DNA from: Saprospira sp. CCB-QB6
GTDB lineage: Bacteria > Bacteroidota > Bacteroidia > Chitinophagales > Saprospiraceae
Direction of reading: 5' to 3'
Assembly: GCF_028464065.1 (NCBI RefSeq)
Contig: NZ_CP116808.1
Coordinates: 3,067,501-3,131,500, forward strand
Length of the DNA stretch: 64,000 nucleotides
Of the stretch, positions 34,101 to 42,014 are shown piece by piece (positions within the stretch are counted from its first letter, which is position 1; every line of letters starts with the position of its first letter). Below the pieces are notes generated by a model. That model made no database searches, was not told where the DNA came from, and was given only the letters and a program-made list of their open reading frames with translations. Made by a program: the position numbers and the translations under genes.

Positions 34101-36775
34101 TTATCTTTTGGAATTTCAATGCCGACATAGGCCGTAAAGGGAGAAAAAGGCATAGAGAAATTATCTACACTAAAATCTCCACCAGATTCAAAGGCACGAA
34201 CATTAAAGCCAGCTCGAAGTCTTCCCGCGGGCAAGGCTTCGAGTTTAATTTCTCCCTGTAGTTGAGCAAAACCTTGTTCGTTGAGGCTAGCGTCAAATAC
34301 GGTAAAAGGGCTGCCCTCATAGTTGAGACGGCTAGGGTCATCAAAAATGAAGTTTTTATAGTTTTCAAAGTTGGTAGGCATAGGACTTAAGCTCATCTGC
34401 ACTTTGCTGCGGATTTTAGCTGCTGGAGCGCCATGCAACCATTTCACTTTGAGGTCGGCTTTGAGTTGGCGGTCTTCTGCAAAAAGCTCGTCTTTGCCAA
34501 AATCTAGGTTGATTTTAAGGCGGTTAGGCTTAACCGTCTCAATCATGATCCTTTTGCTGAAATTCAAGCCACCTGCTTCAACTTCTGCAGACCAATTTCC
34601 CGTAGGAGCATTGTCTTCGGTCTTAATTTTAAAGCTATAGACCCCATTTAGGTGTTCGCCTTTTGTTCGGCTATAAACTATCTGTCCTTGAGGGTTGCGC
34701 AATTGCAATTTGAGTGGGTATTGAGTTGGAAGAGCCTCTTCTTTGCTTTCCAAAACAACCGTCAAGAAAAGAGAATCGCCTGGGCGCCAAACGCCCCGTT
34801 CTCCATAAATGCTTCCTTTTAAGCCTCGTTGATTATCTACTCGGCTTCCACCAACTTCAAAACGACTGAGAGAGAGATTGTTTCCTCTAGCCATGCGCAA
34901 GTAGCCTTTTTGGTTGTTGTATTCTGCAACAACTACTGCAGGTTCATACTTTGTGGTCGTTTTTGCAAAACCATTTTTATCGGTTTGCAATTCAGCCATG
35001 AGCTGTTGAAATTTATCGTAAATTTTAATTGTGGCATTACTGATAGGATCTGTAGTTCTAAGATCAGCTAATGCCAGTAAGATTTCTCTATTCGGCCCTC
35101 TTTTGGCAATCATCCCAATATCAGAAGCTAAGAGGTTGCGACGTATAAAACGATTGTGATTGTAATAATCATCAGTACAAGGATCATTACGTCGACTATA
35201 GCTGTAGTAATAAAATTCTTCTCGATCAAAGAAACTGACCAATTCTTGGCTTTCTTCCTCTTCTTGATAGAGGGGAAGCGTGCTTTCTAGCCCCAATGCC
35301 GCCGAAGCCCCACAACCAAAGGCCTGATACTCTTTTCTAAAGGCGATAGCCACTTGATAAATAGCCCCAGGTTCCTGCTTGATGAGCTCATCTAAAGCAA
35401 TGGCGTAACGGGTCCACTCATTAGGATTGGCATTGGGGGCCAAATCTTGCAAAGAAACCCGCTTTTGTACCACAACCCGACCCAGATAATTGAGGTATTG
35501 GTCGTCTAGATTATTGTTTTGCAAAAATTGCACAACATTATTTTCATAGACCTTGATTAGCTGTATATCAACCGCCTTGAGATTGATGGCCTCAAAAGGA
35601 AAGAATAAGCCTTTATTATTGGGCAAAATAGTTCCTTCTCCCAAGAGCCGAACAGCAGGCTGGGCCGACTGAAGTGTGGCTTTGAATTCCTGTTGCCCCT
35701 TGAGCTTATCGCCCGAAAATGAACGCAAATCCTCATTGAGCACCAACTTGAAATCTCCAGAAGTACTTTTGTTTCGAGGAATACACTTTAACTCATTTTT
35801 CTCCGCAAAAATGTCAAAACGACGACTCACTTCGGTATCACCCTGAAAAATACTGATGTAATCTATTTCTCGCAAGCTGTTGTAAGGGCGAATAAGGTCC
35901 GAATTATCTGGCTCTGAAGAACTATACTGCGATAAAGGCTGAGAAAACTGCACTGCAAAATAAGGATAGCCCGATTCATCATTCAAGACCTTTACTTGCA
36001 TGACCTTAAAAAGCTCCGAAGGCATTTTAATCGTATCTACGCCCGTTTTTTCAAGGCCCAATGCCTTACCATCCCAGCGCAAAAAGAGCTCTCCATCTTC
36101 ACCACCCTTTTTGAGCTGAATGTTTTTAACTGTAAACTGATGCGTTCTTTGATCTGCCTGATGCTTCCAAAGCAACTCCAACTTTTCTTGGCCCGGATAA
36201 TCAACCGTTAAGAGCTGTTGCACATCTTCTGGACTAGCTACATCGGCCGTATATATCGTACCCTCAAGCTCCAACAAATGCGCCTGATTCGGGTCTGGAA
36301 TATAAATGCGATGACTGCTTACCTCAAAATCTTGAGGCAAAGCCTTAAAGGCAAACTGAAAGTTTTCTAGGCTATCAGGTACCTTAGAAAATAGTTTGTT
36401 GAGGGCTAAGGTCCCCCTGAAAATTTGTTTTTGTGGCCAGCTTTCTTCTGCCTCAAAACGCAGCGTAGCCGCATTTTCCCAAATGAGCTTTCCCTTAACC
36501 GCGGGCTCAAAACTCAAAAGTTCAGAATCGGCCATTTGCCCAATTTGGTCCTTATTGACCAAATCAGATGAAAAGCGAATCAGAATGGGATCGGCTCTAG
36601 AAATTAGGCCCGAACTATAAGCCGAAATGTAATGCTTATAGGCTTCGTTGGGCGTCTGAAATAATTCTTGCTCGGTGGCGGGCTTGCTTTTTTTGCTACA
36701 AGCACTCAAACCCAACAATAAAAATCCCGACAGCAATAAACTGCTCCAAAAGAAAGGGGAAGAAAGTTGACGCAT
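31106..36775 (-). CDS. Alpha-2-macroglobulin family lipoprotein with thioester
   Basis: 1889 residues from the ATG at 36775. The open frame reaches 36925 through repeat copy 13, but MRQLSSPFFWSSLLLSGFLLLGLSAC is a lipoprotein signal (Cys26), so the inner start is chosen. The protein has the bacterial A2M order: many macroglobulin-like beta domains (SIYGERGVWRPGDSLFLTVVLE at about 650), an A2M core (TYTIAMVDEGLLDLTRF at about 1155) and the thioester domain with YGCVEQ (Cys1436). Bacterial A2Ms trap attacking proteases and bind them covalently through the thioester; they often pair with PBP1C, which is absent here. Two residual 'VEI' linker regions are Glu-rich. A predator or its prey-facing surface might need such protection, which is inference. 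Confidence 0.93.
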   Translation of the reverse strand: MRQLSSPFFWSSLLLSGFLLLGLSACSKKSKPATEQELFQTPNEAYKHYISAYSSGLISRADPILIRFSSDLVNKDQIGQMADSELLSFEPAVKGKLIWENAATLRFEAEESWPQKQIFRGTLALNKLFSKVPDSLENFQFAFKALPQDFEVSSHRIYIPDPNQAHLLELEGTIYTADVASPEDVQQLLTVDYPGQEKLELLWKHQADQRTHQFTVKNIQLKKGGEDGELFLRWDGKALGLEKTGVDTIKMPSELFKVMQVKVLNDESGYPYFAVQFSQPLSQYSSSEPDNSDLIRPYNSLREIDYISIFQGDTEVSRRFDIFAEKNELKCIPRNKSTSGDFKLVLNEDLRSFSGDKLKGQQEFKATLQSAQPAVRLLGEGTILPNNKGLFFPFEAINLKAVDIQLIKVYENNVVQFLQNNNLDDQYLNYLGRVVVQKRVSLQDLAPNANPNEWTRYAIALDELIKQEPGAIYQVAIAFRKEYQAFGCGASAALGLESTLPLYQEEEESQELVSFFDREEFYYYSYSRRNDPCTDDYYNHNRFIRRNLLASDIGMIAKRGPNREILLALADLRTTDPISNATIKIYDKFQQLMAELQTDKNGFAKTTTKYEPAVVVAEYNNQKGYLRMARGNNLSLSRFEVGGSRVDNQRGLKGSIYGERGVWRPGDSLFLTVVLESKEEALPTQYPLKLQLRNPQGQIVYSRTKGEHLNGVYSFKIKTEDNAPTGNWSAEVEAGGLNFSKRIMIETVKPNRLKINLDFGKDELFAEDRQLKADLKVKWLHGAPAAKIRSKVQMSLSPMPTNFENYKNFIFDDPSRLNYEGSPFTVFDASLNEQGFAQLQGEIKLEALPAGRLRAGFNVRAFESGGDFSVDNFSMPFSPFTAYVGIEIPKDNSERKTLKVNDGNKINLVVVDQQGQPLANRKVKVGLYRLDWRWWWDNDSENLSRFSSSYHKGAISTMELTTDAQGKAVYQVTPEEWGRYLVRVTEESSGHCTGDFFYAGSPWDDSDFGNRSAASMLAFSPDKDVYAPGEEVVIQLPAGKTGRALLSLENGKKILEHRWIKIQDNQKGIQEVRFKVDNKMSPTVYAHISLIQPHQNTLNDLVIRSYGVIPIRVEDPATRLEPQLEMPSKLQPNSTVSIKVQEAKGRPMTYTIAMVDEGLLDLTRFKTPNLWPEFYKKEALGIKTWDLYGQVLGAFGQQLDRIITVGGGSGIDPAQAKKANRFKPMVRYLGPFELKAGAKAEHQVKIPNYIGSVRTMLVAAQDAAYGQAEKTTPVRKDLMTLASLPRVLSPKERLALPVTVFAMEEDIKDVEVSLETNELLQIKGEKSQKLRFDQIGEQMLSFEIEAAEGLGVAQIKVIAKSAGKTATYELEVQVRNPNPRISKTYAAVLQPGESWEQALARIGMPGTNRASLELSRIPALNLQKRLDYLKRYPYGCVEQTVSAVFAQLYLGSLMPLSKKESAEVEKNVKAAINRLARFQTATGGFAYWPGGSEASEWGSSYAGHFLLAAKKAGYLVPQAMLDNWANYQRSMSRIWRMPRGQQLDHQSNSPLMQAYRLYTLALAGKAELAAMNLLRNQPLLTTNAKWRLAATYALTGNNRLAKDMIQGLPQEVGSYRELSYTYGSDLRDEAMILETLNRLGQKTQATRVLQQLAQKLSSDHWYSTQATAYALLAAADFVKQQKGGAQAKNSYNFSFAQLNENAELEQAPIFETELPVGSQAETLKVKNTGGAPLFVQVLLEGQALQNETEEISNDLKLTVKYQDLEGNKLDINQIKQGTDFMAIVEVANPGQRGRYEELALEQIFPAGWEILSNRMNAALGAGDSRADYQDIRDDRVYSFFDLGAGQKMTFKIYLNAAYKGRFYLPHQSCEAMYDHSIFANKAGGWVEVN

Positions 36776-36811
36776 GGGTAGGTTATAATAGAGGTTAAAA
36801 AAGTCGTTTTG

Positions 36812-36934
36812 TTTTGGGGCTGCCCCTCGCTTCGCTCGGGTCGGGCTGTCTCGCAGCTCGCTGATCGCTCGGCCCTGCGCCGCCTTTGGCGGCTGGGTCT
36901 GGCCCTTCGGGCCACTGCTGCCCATCCCTCAGCC
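36812..36934 (+). repeat. Dispersed structured element, copy 13 (subfamily 3)
   Basis: It begins TTTTGGGGCTGCCCCTCGC and ends CCATCCCTCAGCC; the end arms GGCTG/CAGCC pair. A GGCGGCTTCGCCGCC hairpin follows. It is paired with the inverted copy 14 about 155 bp away. Confidence 0.92.
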
Positions 36935-37090
36935 TGCGGCGGCTTCGCCGCCTGCTAGGACCAAAATAGGCCTTGTTATTTAAGATAATGCGATTCCCTT
37001 AGAATTTGAACAGAAGAGCATTTTTTGTGACCTCTGCCAAGCAAAATCGCTAAATAGGCGGCGAAGCCGCCCTGGCCCGAAGGGCCAATT

Positions 37091-37232
37091 GGCCCAGCGC
37101 TGCGGAGCGGGTGGCCGAAGGCCAGACCGAGCAAAACGAGCGTTAGCGAAGTTGAAGGGCCGAGCGAACAGCGAGCCCCGCAGCATAGCGGCGGCCGACC
37201 TAGGCGAAGGCTAGCCGGCCGCGGGCCCCAAA
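37091..37232 (-). repeat. Dispersed structured element, copy 14 (subfamily 2)
   Basis: Read on the minus strand it begins TTTGGGGCCCGCGGCCGG and ends GCGCTGGGCC; the end arms GGCCC/GGGCC pair. The variable hairpin is AACTTCGCTAACGCTCGTT-like, shared with copy 15. Its GGGG end lies six bases from the marC stop. Confidence 0.92.
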
Positions 37233-37237
37233 TCCAA

Positions 37238-37807
37238 TTAGTTAATCAAACCGCCTACATTAGAGGCAAACAGCTTGATGGAAATGGCTAAAAGAATGAC
37301 CCCAAAGACCTTGCGAATCACATTAAGGCCCGATTGGCCCAGCAATTTTTCAATTCGACCAGAGAGTTTGAGGACCGCATAAACCACAATCAGATTAACG
37401 ACAATGGCTATGATGATATTGGGCAGGGCGTATTCTGCCCGTAAAGAAAGCAAAGAAGTCATGGTTCCAGCTCCTGCAATTAGGGGAAAGGCAATGGGAA
37501 CAATAGAGGCCGTTTCGGGAGCATCTTCCTTGTAAATTTGAATGCCCAGCACCATTTCGATCGCCAAGAAAAAGATGACAAAAGCCCCTGCTACCGCAAA
37601 AGAACTGACATCAATACCAATGAGGTTGAGAATTTCTTCTCCAACAAAAAGAAAGGCAATCATGATAATACCAGCCACCAAACTCGCCTTTTCCGATTGA
37701 ATGTGCCCCACTTTTTTGCGTAGGTCCAAAATGATAGGAATGCTACCAATAATGTCGATTACCGCAAATAAGATCATACTGGCCGTAAAGGCGTCCTTAA
37801 AATTCAT
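37238..37807 (-). CDS. MarC family membrane protein
   Basis: 189 residues with six hydrophobic helices. The family signature is present near the N-terminus (FAVIDIIGSIPIILDLRKK) and in the middle (PIAFPLIAGAGTMTSLLSL). MarC proteins are inner-membrane proteins of unknown substrate; an early claim of antibiotic resistance was not confirmed. The gene is monocistronic, with a candidate promoter 50 bp upstream. Confidence 0.9.
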   Translation of the reverse strand: MNFKDAFTASMILFAVIDIIGSIPIILDLRKKVGHIQSEKASLVAGIIMIAFLFVGEEILNLIGIDVSSFAVAGAFVIFFLAIEMVLGIQIYKEDAPETASIVPIAFPLIAGAGTMTSLLSLRAEYALPNIIIAIVVNLIVVYAVLKLSGRIEKLLGQSGLNVIRKVFGVILLAISIKLFASNVGGLIN

Positions 37808-37856
37808 AAACAGTTGTTTTAGAGTGTATACTCAGATAGATAGTAAAAAATGAGCG

Positions 37857-37864
37857 CAAAGCTA
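37857..37864 (-). promoter_or_regulatory. Candidate -7 element of marC
   Basis: On the minus strand TAGCTTTG matches TAnnTTTG, 50 bp before the marC ATG. No clear -33 element is seen. Confidence 0.4.
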
Positions 37865-38004
37865 TAAAAGTCCTTGATTTTCTGATACTCATCTACGTTA
37901 TGATAAACTAAAGCAAGTCTTAAATTAAGGCTAAGGGATAGTGGGAAAGGGGGCTGTTGTTAAACAAAAATAAAAAAACACTTTTTTATTTGGCTGTCAG
38001 TTTT

Positions 38005-38012
38005 TATATTTG
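38005..38012 (+). promoter_or_regulatory. Candidate -7 element of the small RNA
   Basis: TATATTTG matches TAnnTTTG; a TTTG at 37989-37992 lies upstream, but its 12-bp spacing is shorter than usual. It precedes a stem-loop and a terminator with no gene between. Confidence 0.4.
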
Positions 38013-38018
38013 TAAGTT

Positions 38019-38112
38019 TGTACTGTAACTATTACAGGTTCATAATAGTTAGTTAGGTTAATGTATTTTGGCAGAAGCGGGAGGCCTGAGGAGGTCGCCC
38101 GCTCTTTTTTTT
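38019..38112 (+). ncRNA. Candidate small structured RNA, about 95 nt
   Basis: After the TATATTTG element there is a perfect 8-bp stem AACTATTA / TAATAGTT (38027-38034 and 38043-38050) with the loop CAGGTTCA. A U/A-rich stretch follows, then a terminator hairpin at 38076-38103 (AGCGGG and GGCC on one side, GGTC and CCCGCT on the other) and eight T residues. No convincing open frame lies inside. The unit is convergent with etfA. The start is inferred from the promoter match and may be off by several bases. It does not match a small RNA that can be recognised by eye. Confidence 0.4.
38076..38112 (+). terminator. Terminator of the candidate small RNA
   Basis: The stem AGCGGG / CCCGCT is continued by GGCC / GGTC (one G-T pair) after an A-G mismatch, loop TGAGGA, followed by C and eight T. 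Confidence 0.8.
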
Positions 38113-38132
38113 GCCCTAACCTGATCGGGGCC

Positions 38133-38172
38133 AAAAAAAATCCCCAGTTGCTCAGCAACTGGGGATTTTTTT
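38133..38172 (-). terminator. Terminator of etfBA
   Basis: The perfect stem AATCCCCAGTTGC / GCAACTGGGGATT with a TCA loop has a U-run on both strands and lies 20 bp after the etfA stop. Confidence 0.94.
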
Positions 38173-38191
38173 ATTCGCTTAATTCAAAGGC

Positions 38192-39151
38192 TTAGTTATT
38201 AGCCTTAAATTTTGCGAGGGCGGCATTTAGTTTAGGCACCACCTCGAAGAGGTCGCCTACAACGCCATAGTCAGCAGCTTTGAAGAAAGGTGCTTCGGGA
38301 TCTTTGTTGATTACAACGATCACCTTAGATTGGTTAACTCCAGCCAAGTGCTGAATAGCTCCAGAAATACCGATAGCAATGTAAAGCGTGGGACGGATAG
38401 CCACCCCAGTTTGGCCTACATGCTCATGGTGAGGGCGCCAATGTACATCGGCAACGGGACGAGAGCAAGCGGTAGCGGCACCAAGAGTGTCGGCTAGCTC
38501 TTCGATAATTCCCCAGTTTTCGGGACCTTTCATACCGCGGCCAGCAGAAACTACCAGTTCGGCTTCGGGCAAAGGAACGGCACCTGTAACGGTGTTTACT
38601 TCTTTCACGCTGATGCGGCCAGTAGCGGCATCTAGGCTTACTGATTCAACAGCAACAGCAGCGCCTACCGCTGTGGGACGGAAAGTATTTCCGGCGATAG
38701 TTACTACTTTTTTGTCTGTTTTGAGGGCATAAGTGGCAAAAGCTTTACCAGAGAATACCCCTTTGCTGATATGCAAACCGCCATCGGCAACAGTAGGAAC
38801 GCTAGTAGCGGCAGTAACCAAAGCGGCATCAAAGCGAGCAGCTAGGCGGCCAGCCAAAGACTTTCCAGAAGAAGAGTGAGCAAAAACGATCAAATCAGCG
38901 CCAAATTTGTTGGCCGCTTGGCCCAAAATGCTGGCATAAACCTGAGCGTCAAAATCGTTGCTAGCGTCTACATTGTAAACTTTAGCTGCGCCATAAAGGC
39001 CCAAATCGCCAGCGCCATCGGCTTGGCCAATTGTAAGGGCGATACATTCTGTGCCCATTGCTTGGGCTGCCTGATAACCGTAAGCTACGGCTTCTTGGGC
39101 AATTTTTTTGATACTGCCTGTTAGGCTTTCGGCAAATACTAATACAGCCAT
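38192..39151 (-). CDS. etfA: Electron transfer flavoprotein, alpha subunit
   Basis: 319 residues. The C-terminal FAD-binding domain is diagnostic: VVSAGRGMKGPENW, SRPVADVHWRPHHEHVGQTG, PTLYIAIGISGAIQHLAG and VVINKDPEAPFFKAADYGVVGDLFEVVP. With EtfB it carries electrons from acyl-CoA dehydrogenases to the quinone pool through ETF-QO. The etfB gene lies 33 bp upstream in the same operon. Length is normal for the family. Confidence 0.96.
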   Translation of the reverse strand: MAVLVFAESLTGSIKKIAQEAVAYGYQAAQAMGTECIALTIGQADGAGDLGLYGAAKVYNVDASNDFDAQVYASILGQAANKFGADLIVFAHSSSGKSLAGRLAARFDAALVTAATSVPTVADGGLHISKGVFSGKAFATYALKTDKKVVTIAGNTFRPTAVGAAVAVESVSLDAATGRISVKEVNTVTGAVPLPEAELVVSAGRGMKGPENWGIIEELADTLGAATACSRPVADVHWRPHHEHVGQTGVAIRPTLYIAIGISGAIQHLAGVNQSKVIVVINKDPEAPFFKAADYGVVGDLFEVVPKLNAALAKFKANN

Positions 39152-39184
39152 AATATATTGAGATAATTTTTGGTCAAGGAAAAA

Positions 39185-39925
39185 TTAGATGACTTTGGCC
39201 TCATTGTGCAAAAGTTGAACGAGCTCGTCCATGTTGTCTGCATCAATAAGTTTAACATCGCCTTTTTCGGGCGGATAGGTATAGCTTACCAACTCAGCAC
39301 CTACGGCAGCTTCTACAGCAGGAACAACTTGGATCGGCTTACGCTTGGCCATCATGATACCACGCATGTTGGGAATGCGCTGCTCGGCCATTCCTTTGGC
39401 ACAGCTCAATACAAATGGAGTATCTACAGCAAGTACTTCTTTACCGCCTTCAATATCGCGCTGAACAGTAGCTGTTGTGCCCTCTACCGTCATTTCGATA
39501 CCATAAGATACAAAAGGAAGGTCGAGGTACTCAGATACCATAGCAGGTACTTCAGAACCGTTGTAGTCAATAGTTTCTTTACCAAAGAAAAGAAGGTCAA
39601 AACCTTCTGTCTTGGCATATTCAGCAATTTGCTTAGCAACAAAAAGAGAAGATTTGGCTTCTGCATCAATGCGTACGGCATTGTCTGCACCAATAGCAAG
39701 TCCTTTGCGAATGACTGCTTCATTTTCTTTGGGACCAACATGCAAAAGGGTTACCGTTCCACCTACTTGCTCCTTGAGCTCAAGGGCACGCACTAGCGCA
39801 TACCACTCGTCATAGGGGTTCATAATGAATTGTACACCATTTGTATCAAATTGGCTGTTATCTGCCGTAAACTTAATTTTGGCAGTGGTATCAGGTGTTT
39901 GGCTAACACACACTAATAACTTCAT
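39185..39925 (-). CDS. etfB: Electron transfer flavoprotein, beta subunit
   Basis: 246 residues from the ATG at 39925 (MKLLVCVSQTPDTTAKIKF); the longer open frame to 40006 is not family sequence. Typical features are FIMNPYDEWYALVRALELKE near residue 36-55, LLFFGKETIDYNGSEVPAMVSEYLDLPFVSY and a C-terminal anchor segment. The beta subunit binds AMP and holds the recognition loop for dehydrogenases. It is the first gene of the etfBA operon, with a candidate promoter 79 bp upstream. Confidence 0.95.
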   Translation of the reverse strand: MKLLVCVSQTPDTTAKIKFTADNSQFDTNGVQFIMNPYDEWYALVRALELKEQVGGTVTLLHVGPKENEAVIRKGLAIGADNAVRIDAEAKSSLFVAKQIAEYAKTEGFDLLFFGKETIDYNGSEVPAMVSEYLDLPFVSYGIEMTVEGTTATVQRDIEGGKEVLAVDTPFVLSCAKGMAEQRIPNMRGIMMAKRKPIQVVPAVEAAVGAELVSYTYPPEKGDVKLIDADNMDELVQLLHNEAKVI

Positions 39926-40003
39926 AAACGTTAGAGTTGAAATTATATGATAATTGGTGGCCAGCAAGCTGGCCAAATTTTTTTTTGCTTTTTCGAGCTT
40001 CGC

Positions 40004-40011
40004 CAAATATA
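40004..40011 (-). promoter_or_regulatory. Candidate -7 element of etfBA
   Basis: On the minus strand TATATTTG matches TAnnTTTG and lies about 80 bp before the etfB ATG. The same octamer is found before the candidate small RNA. Confidence 0.45.
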
Positions 40012-40086
40012 GAGAGTTGAAGCTGAAAATTATAATGCTAAACTACTTTTTTTGTTCACTGAACTATGGGCCAAAGTATAGTAAAT

Positions 40087-41115
40087 TCAGGCCTTCCAGC
40101 TGGCTTCGACTTCTTGCCAACGCTTTTTGCGTATGCGATTGATGATGAGGTCTACACTTTCAATGACTAAATCATTGGCCAAATTATCTTTCTCCCCCTT
40201 GCTGTGCTCACTCATCTGAAAAATGACCTCTAAAACAGCGGCTACAGTGGTTTCCAAAACCACCAAATGCTCTTTATTCGCCAAATCTGTGGTCAAACGA
40301 TCAATAACCCCAAAGGTGATGTTCGATACAGCCTGCTCCACATCCTGCTGTATAGATTTACCCAAAACGGGAATCTTCTGCAAGCGCTTGAGCTCTTTGT
40401 TCCCATGCGTGATTTCCTCAATGATGTCTTTCAAATAAGCCTGTATTTCATAGCGGTGCCGATGATAATGCAGTTGCAAACCCGCCTGAATATGCCCAGC
40501 CGCCCAATCCGTTAGCTCCGCATGTCTAGGCCGAAATACATCCTGCGCCAAGGCTTTAGATAAAGGCGTCCCCCGACGAATTTCTGTCTTGGCCTCTTCC
40601 AATAAAGAAATTGCCACCCGATCAGAAATCTCCTCTACCGCAATGTTGTAATAATGAATCAATAAGCGAAATAAGCTGTAATTGTACAAATTGACAAATT
40701 TCCACTTGTGCAAACTATACAGCAAAGCAATGACCCGCAAAAAACGCAAGACCCGAAAAGAACTCAAGGGAATACAACCCAAGACATCATACCAATGCAC
40801 TATCGGATAGAAAAACCACTTGGCATAACGCTTTTTCCAAATCGCCCACAACCAACGCAAACTAATTTCTACAATGAAAAAAGTCCCAAATATCGTCGAT
40901 TCATAAAGCAAAAAACTCTGATGCACCTCCTCATAATACCAACGACTAAATTGAGGCAAAAAAGCATCAAATAATTGCTCTCGAATCAATTTGATATCAA
41001 AAATTTGATCAAAAGCAATCCAACTTAAATCCAAAACCACCAAAATTAACATCAAGAGGTCCAGTAAAATCGCCTGCCGATGCGCTATTTGCTCTTTCTG
41101 CTCTGCTGTACTCAT
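40087..41115 (-). CDS. Membrane protein with a voltage-sensor-like four-helix N-terminus
   Basis: 342 residues. Four hydrophobic segments lie at about 14-38, 68-92, 103-118 and 119-137. Segment 2 has Glu83 (FFIVEISLRW), segment 3 has Asp110 (HWYDVLGCIP) and segment 4 carries RVLRFLR with Arg121, Arg124 and Arg127 at every third position. This is the pattern of S1-S4 voltage-sensor domains of ion channels. No pore helix or selectivity filter (TVGYG-type) follows; instead residues 140-342 are a charged helical cytoplasmic region. It could be a pore-less sensor protein or a remote channel relative. Function unknown. Confidence 0.65.
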   Translation of the reverse strand: MSTAEQKEQIAHRQAILLDLLMLILVVLDLSWIAFDQIFDIKLIREQLFDAFLPQFSRWYYEEVHQSFLLYESTIFGTFFIVEISLRWLWAIWKKRYAKWFFYPIVHWYDVLGCIPLSSFRVLRFLRVIALLYSLHKWKFVNLYNYSLFRLLIHYYNIAVEEISDRVAISLLEEAKTEIRRGTPLSKALAQDVFRPRHAELTDWAAGHIQAGLQLHYHRHRYEIQAYLKDIIEEITHGNKELKRLQKIPVLGKSIQQDVEQAVSNITFGVIDRLTTDLANKEHLVVLETTVAAVLEVIFQMSEHSKGEKDNLANDLVIESVDLIINRIRKKRWQEVEASWKA

Positions 41116-41140
41116 ATATTTTTACTGCTTCTTTTTATAT

Positions 41141-41273
41141 TTTGGGGCTTCCCCTCCCTGCGGTCGGGTCGCTATGCTGCGGGGCTCGCAGGTCTGCTCG
41201 GCCCTTCACAAAACTTCGCTAACGCTCGTTTTGCTCGGTCTGGCCTTCGGCCACCCCTGCCCATCCCTCAGCC
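41141..41273 (+). repeat. Dispersed structured element, copy 15 (subfamily 3, mixed)
   Basis: It begins TTTGGGGCTTCCCCTCCC and ends CCATCCCTCAGCC. The left half then switches to the CGCTATGCTGCGGGG segment of subfamily 2, so the copy looks like a mosaic. The variable hairpin is CAAAACTTCGCTAACG/CGTTTTG. Confidence 0.88.
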
Positions 41274-41295
41274 AGGCGCTGCGCGCCTTCTGGAC

Positions 41296-41823
41296 CTAAT
41301 GCGCTAAACCTTTGAGTAAACTGCGCCGGTTTTTTTGCTCATAGACCTTAAAGCTATAATTATACAGATTCTTTTGGTCCTTTTCATGTGCCTCTTCACT
41401 CAATAAGGTCCAGTTCTCTAACTTGAGCTCTGGAAAAAAAGTGTCGGCCCCCTGCAACTCAATCTCGACCTCTGTTAAATACAACTTGTGGCAAAAAGGA
41501 AGCGCCTGCCGATAAATCTGCCCCCCTCCAATAATAAATACTTGCTCACAACCCTCTTTTTTGAGCTGCTTCAAACTCTCCCAGAGCGAAGCAAAAACTT
41601 CTACCCCTTCTGGACCGTATTTCTTTTGCTGACTCAACACAATGTTTCTCCTGTTGGGCAAGGGCCGCCCCAAAGATTCAAAGGTTTTTCGCCCCATAAT
41701 AATCGGATGGCCTAATGTGGTGGCCTTAAAATAACGCAAATCAGCAGGCAAATACCAAGGCATTTTATTCCCCTTACCAATGGCTCTATTTTGGTTGCAA
41801 GCCACAATCGCAGATATAATCAT
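41296..41823 (-). CDS. folA: Dihydrofolate reductase
   Basis: 175 residues. Family motifs in order are IISAIVACNQNRAIGKGNKMPWYLPADLRYFKATT in pieces, IIMGRKTFESLGRPLPNRRNIVLS and VFIIGGGQIYRQALP, then LTEVEIELQGADTFFP. The active-site acid is the Asp of the LPADLRYFK helix. It reduces dihydrofolate to tetrahydrofolate with NADPH. No thyA neighbour is seen, and the gene seems monocistronic. Confidence 0.96.
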   Translation of the reverse strand: MIISAIVACNQNRAIGKGNKMPWYLPADLRYFKATTLGHPIIMGRKTFESLGRPLPNRRNIVLSQQKKYGPEGVEVFASLWESLKQLKKEGCEQVFIIGGGQIYRQALPFCHKLYLTEVEIELQGADTFFPELKLENWTLLSEEAHEKDQKNLYNYSFKVYEQKNRRSLLKGLAH

Positions 41824-41925
41824 AAAGAAGGTTTGTTAGCAAAAAAAAGACTATGAATAGCCTTAGAATGGCCTGCTTTTAGCGCAAAAAAAGCGAACAA
41901 ATGCAGGACAAACAATTTTTAAATG

Positions 41926-41942
41926 CCTTCTAAAATAGAAGG
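41926..41942. other. Short perfect inverted repeat upstream of the NUDIX gene
   Basis: CCTTCTA / TAGAAGG with an AAA loop lies in the 190-bp divergent gap between folA and the NUDIX gene. It could be an operator or a leader hairpin; no U-run follows. Confidence 0.3.
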
Positions 41943-42014
41943 TCGCCCAACAGGAACGACTTGGGCAGCGTTTAAGTTAAAAAAAGAAATATTAGCTTTT
42001 AAAAAAAAAGGAAA

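Noticed and set aside
36776-36925. N-terminal extension of the alpha-2-macroglobulin gene
   Set aside because: The extra 50 residues come from repeat copy 13; the lipoprotein signal at the inner ATG is clear.
39170-39796. Plus-strand open frame of 208 residues
   Set aside because: It is antisense to etfB and has an atypical composition.
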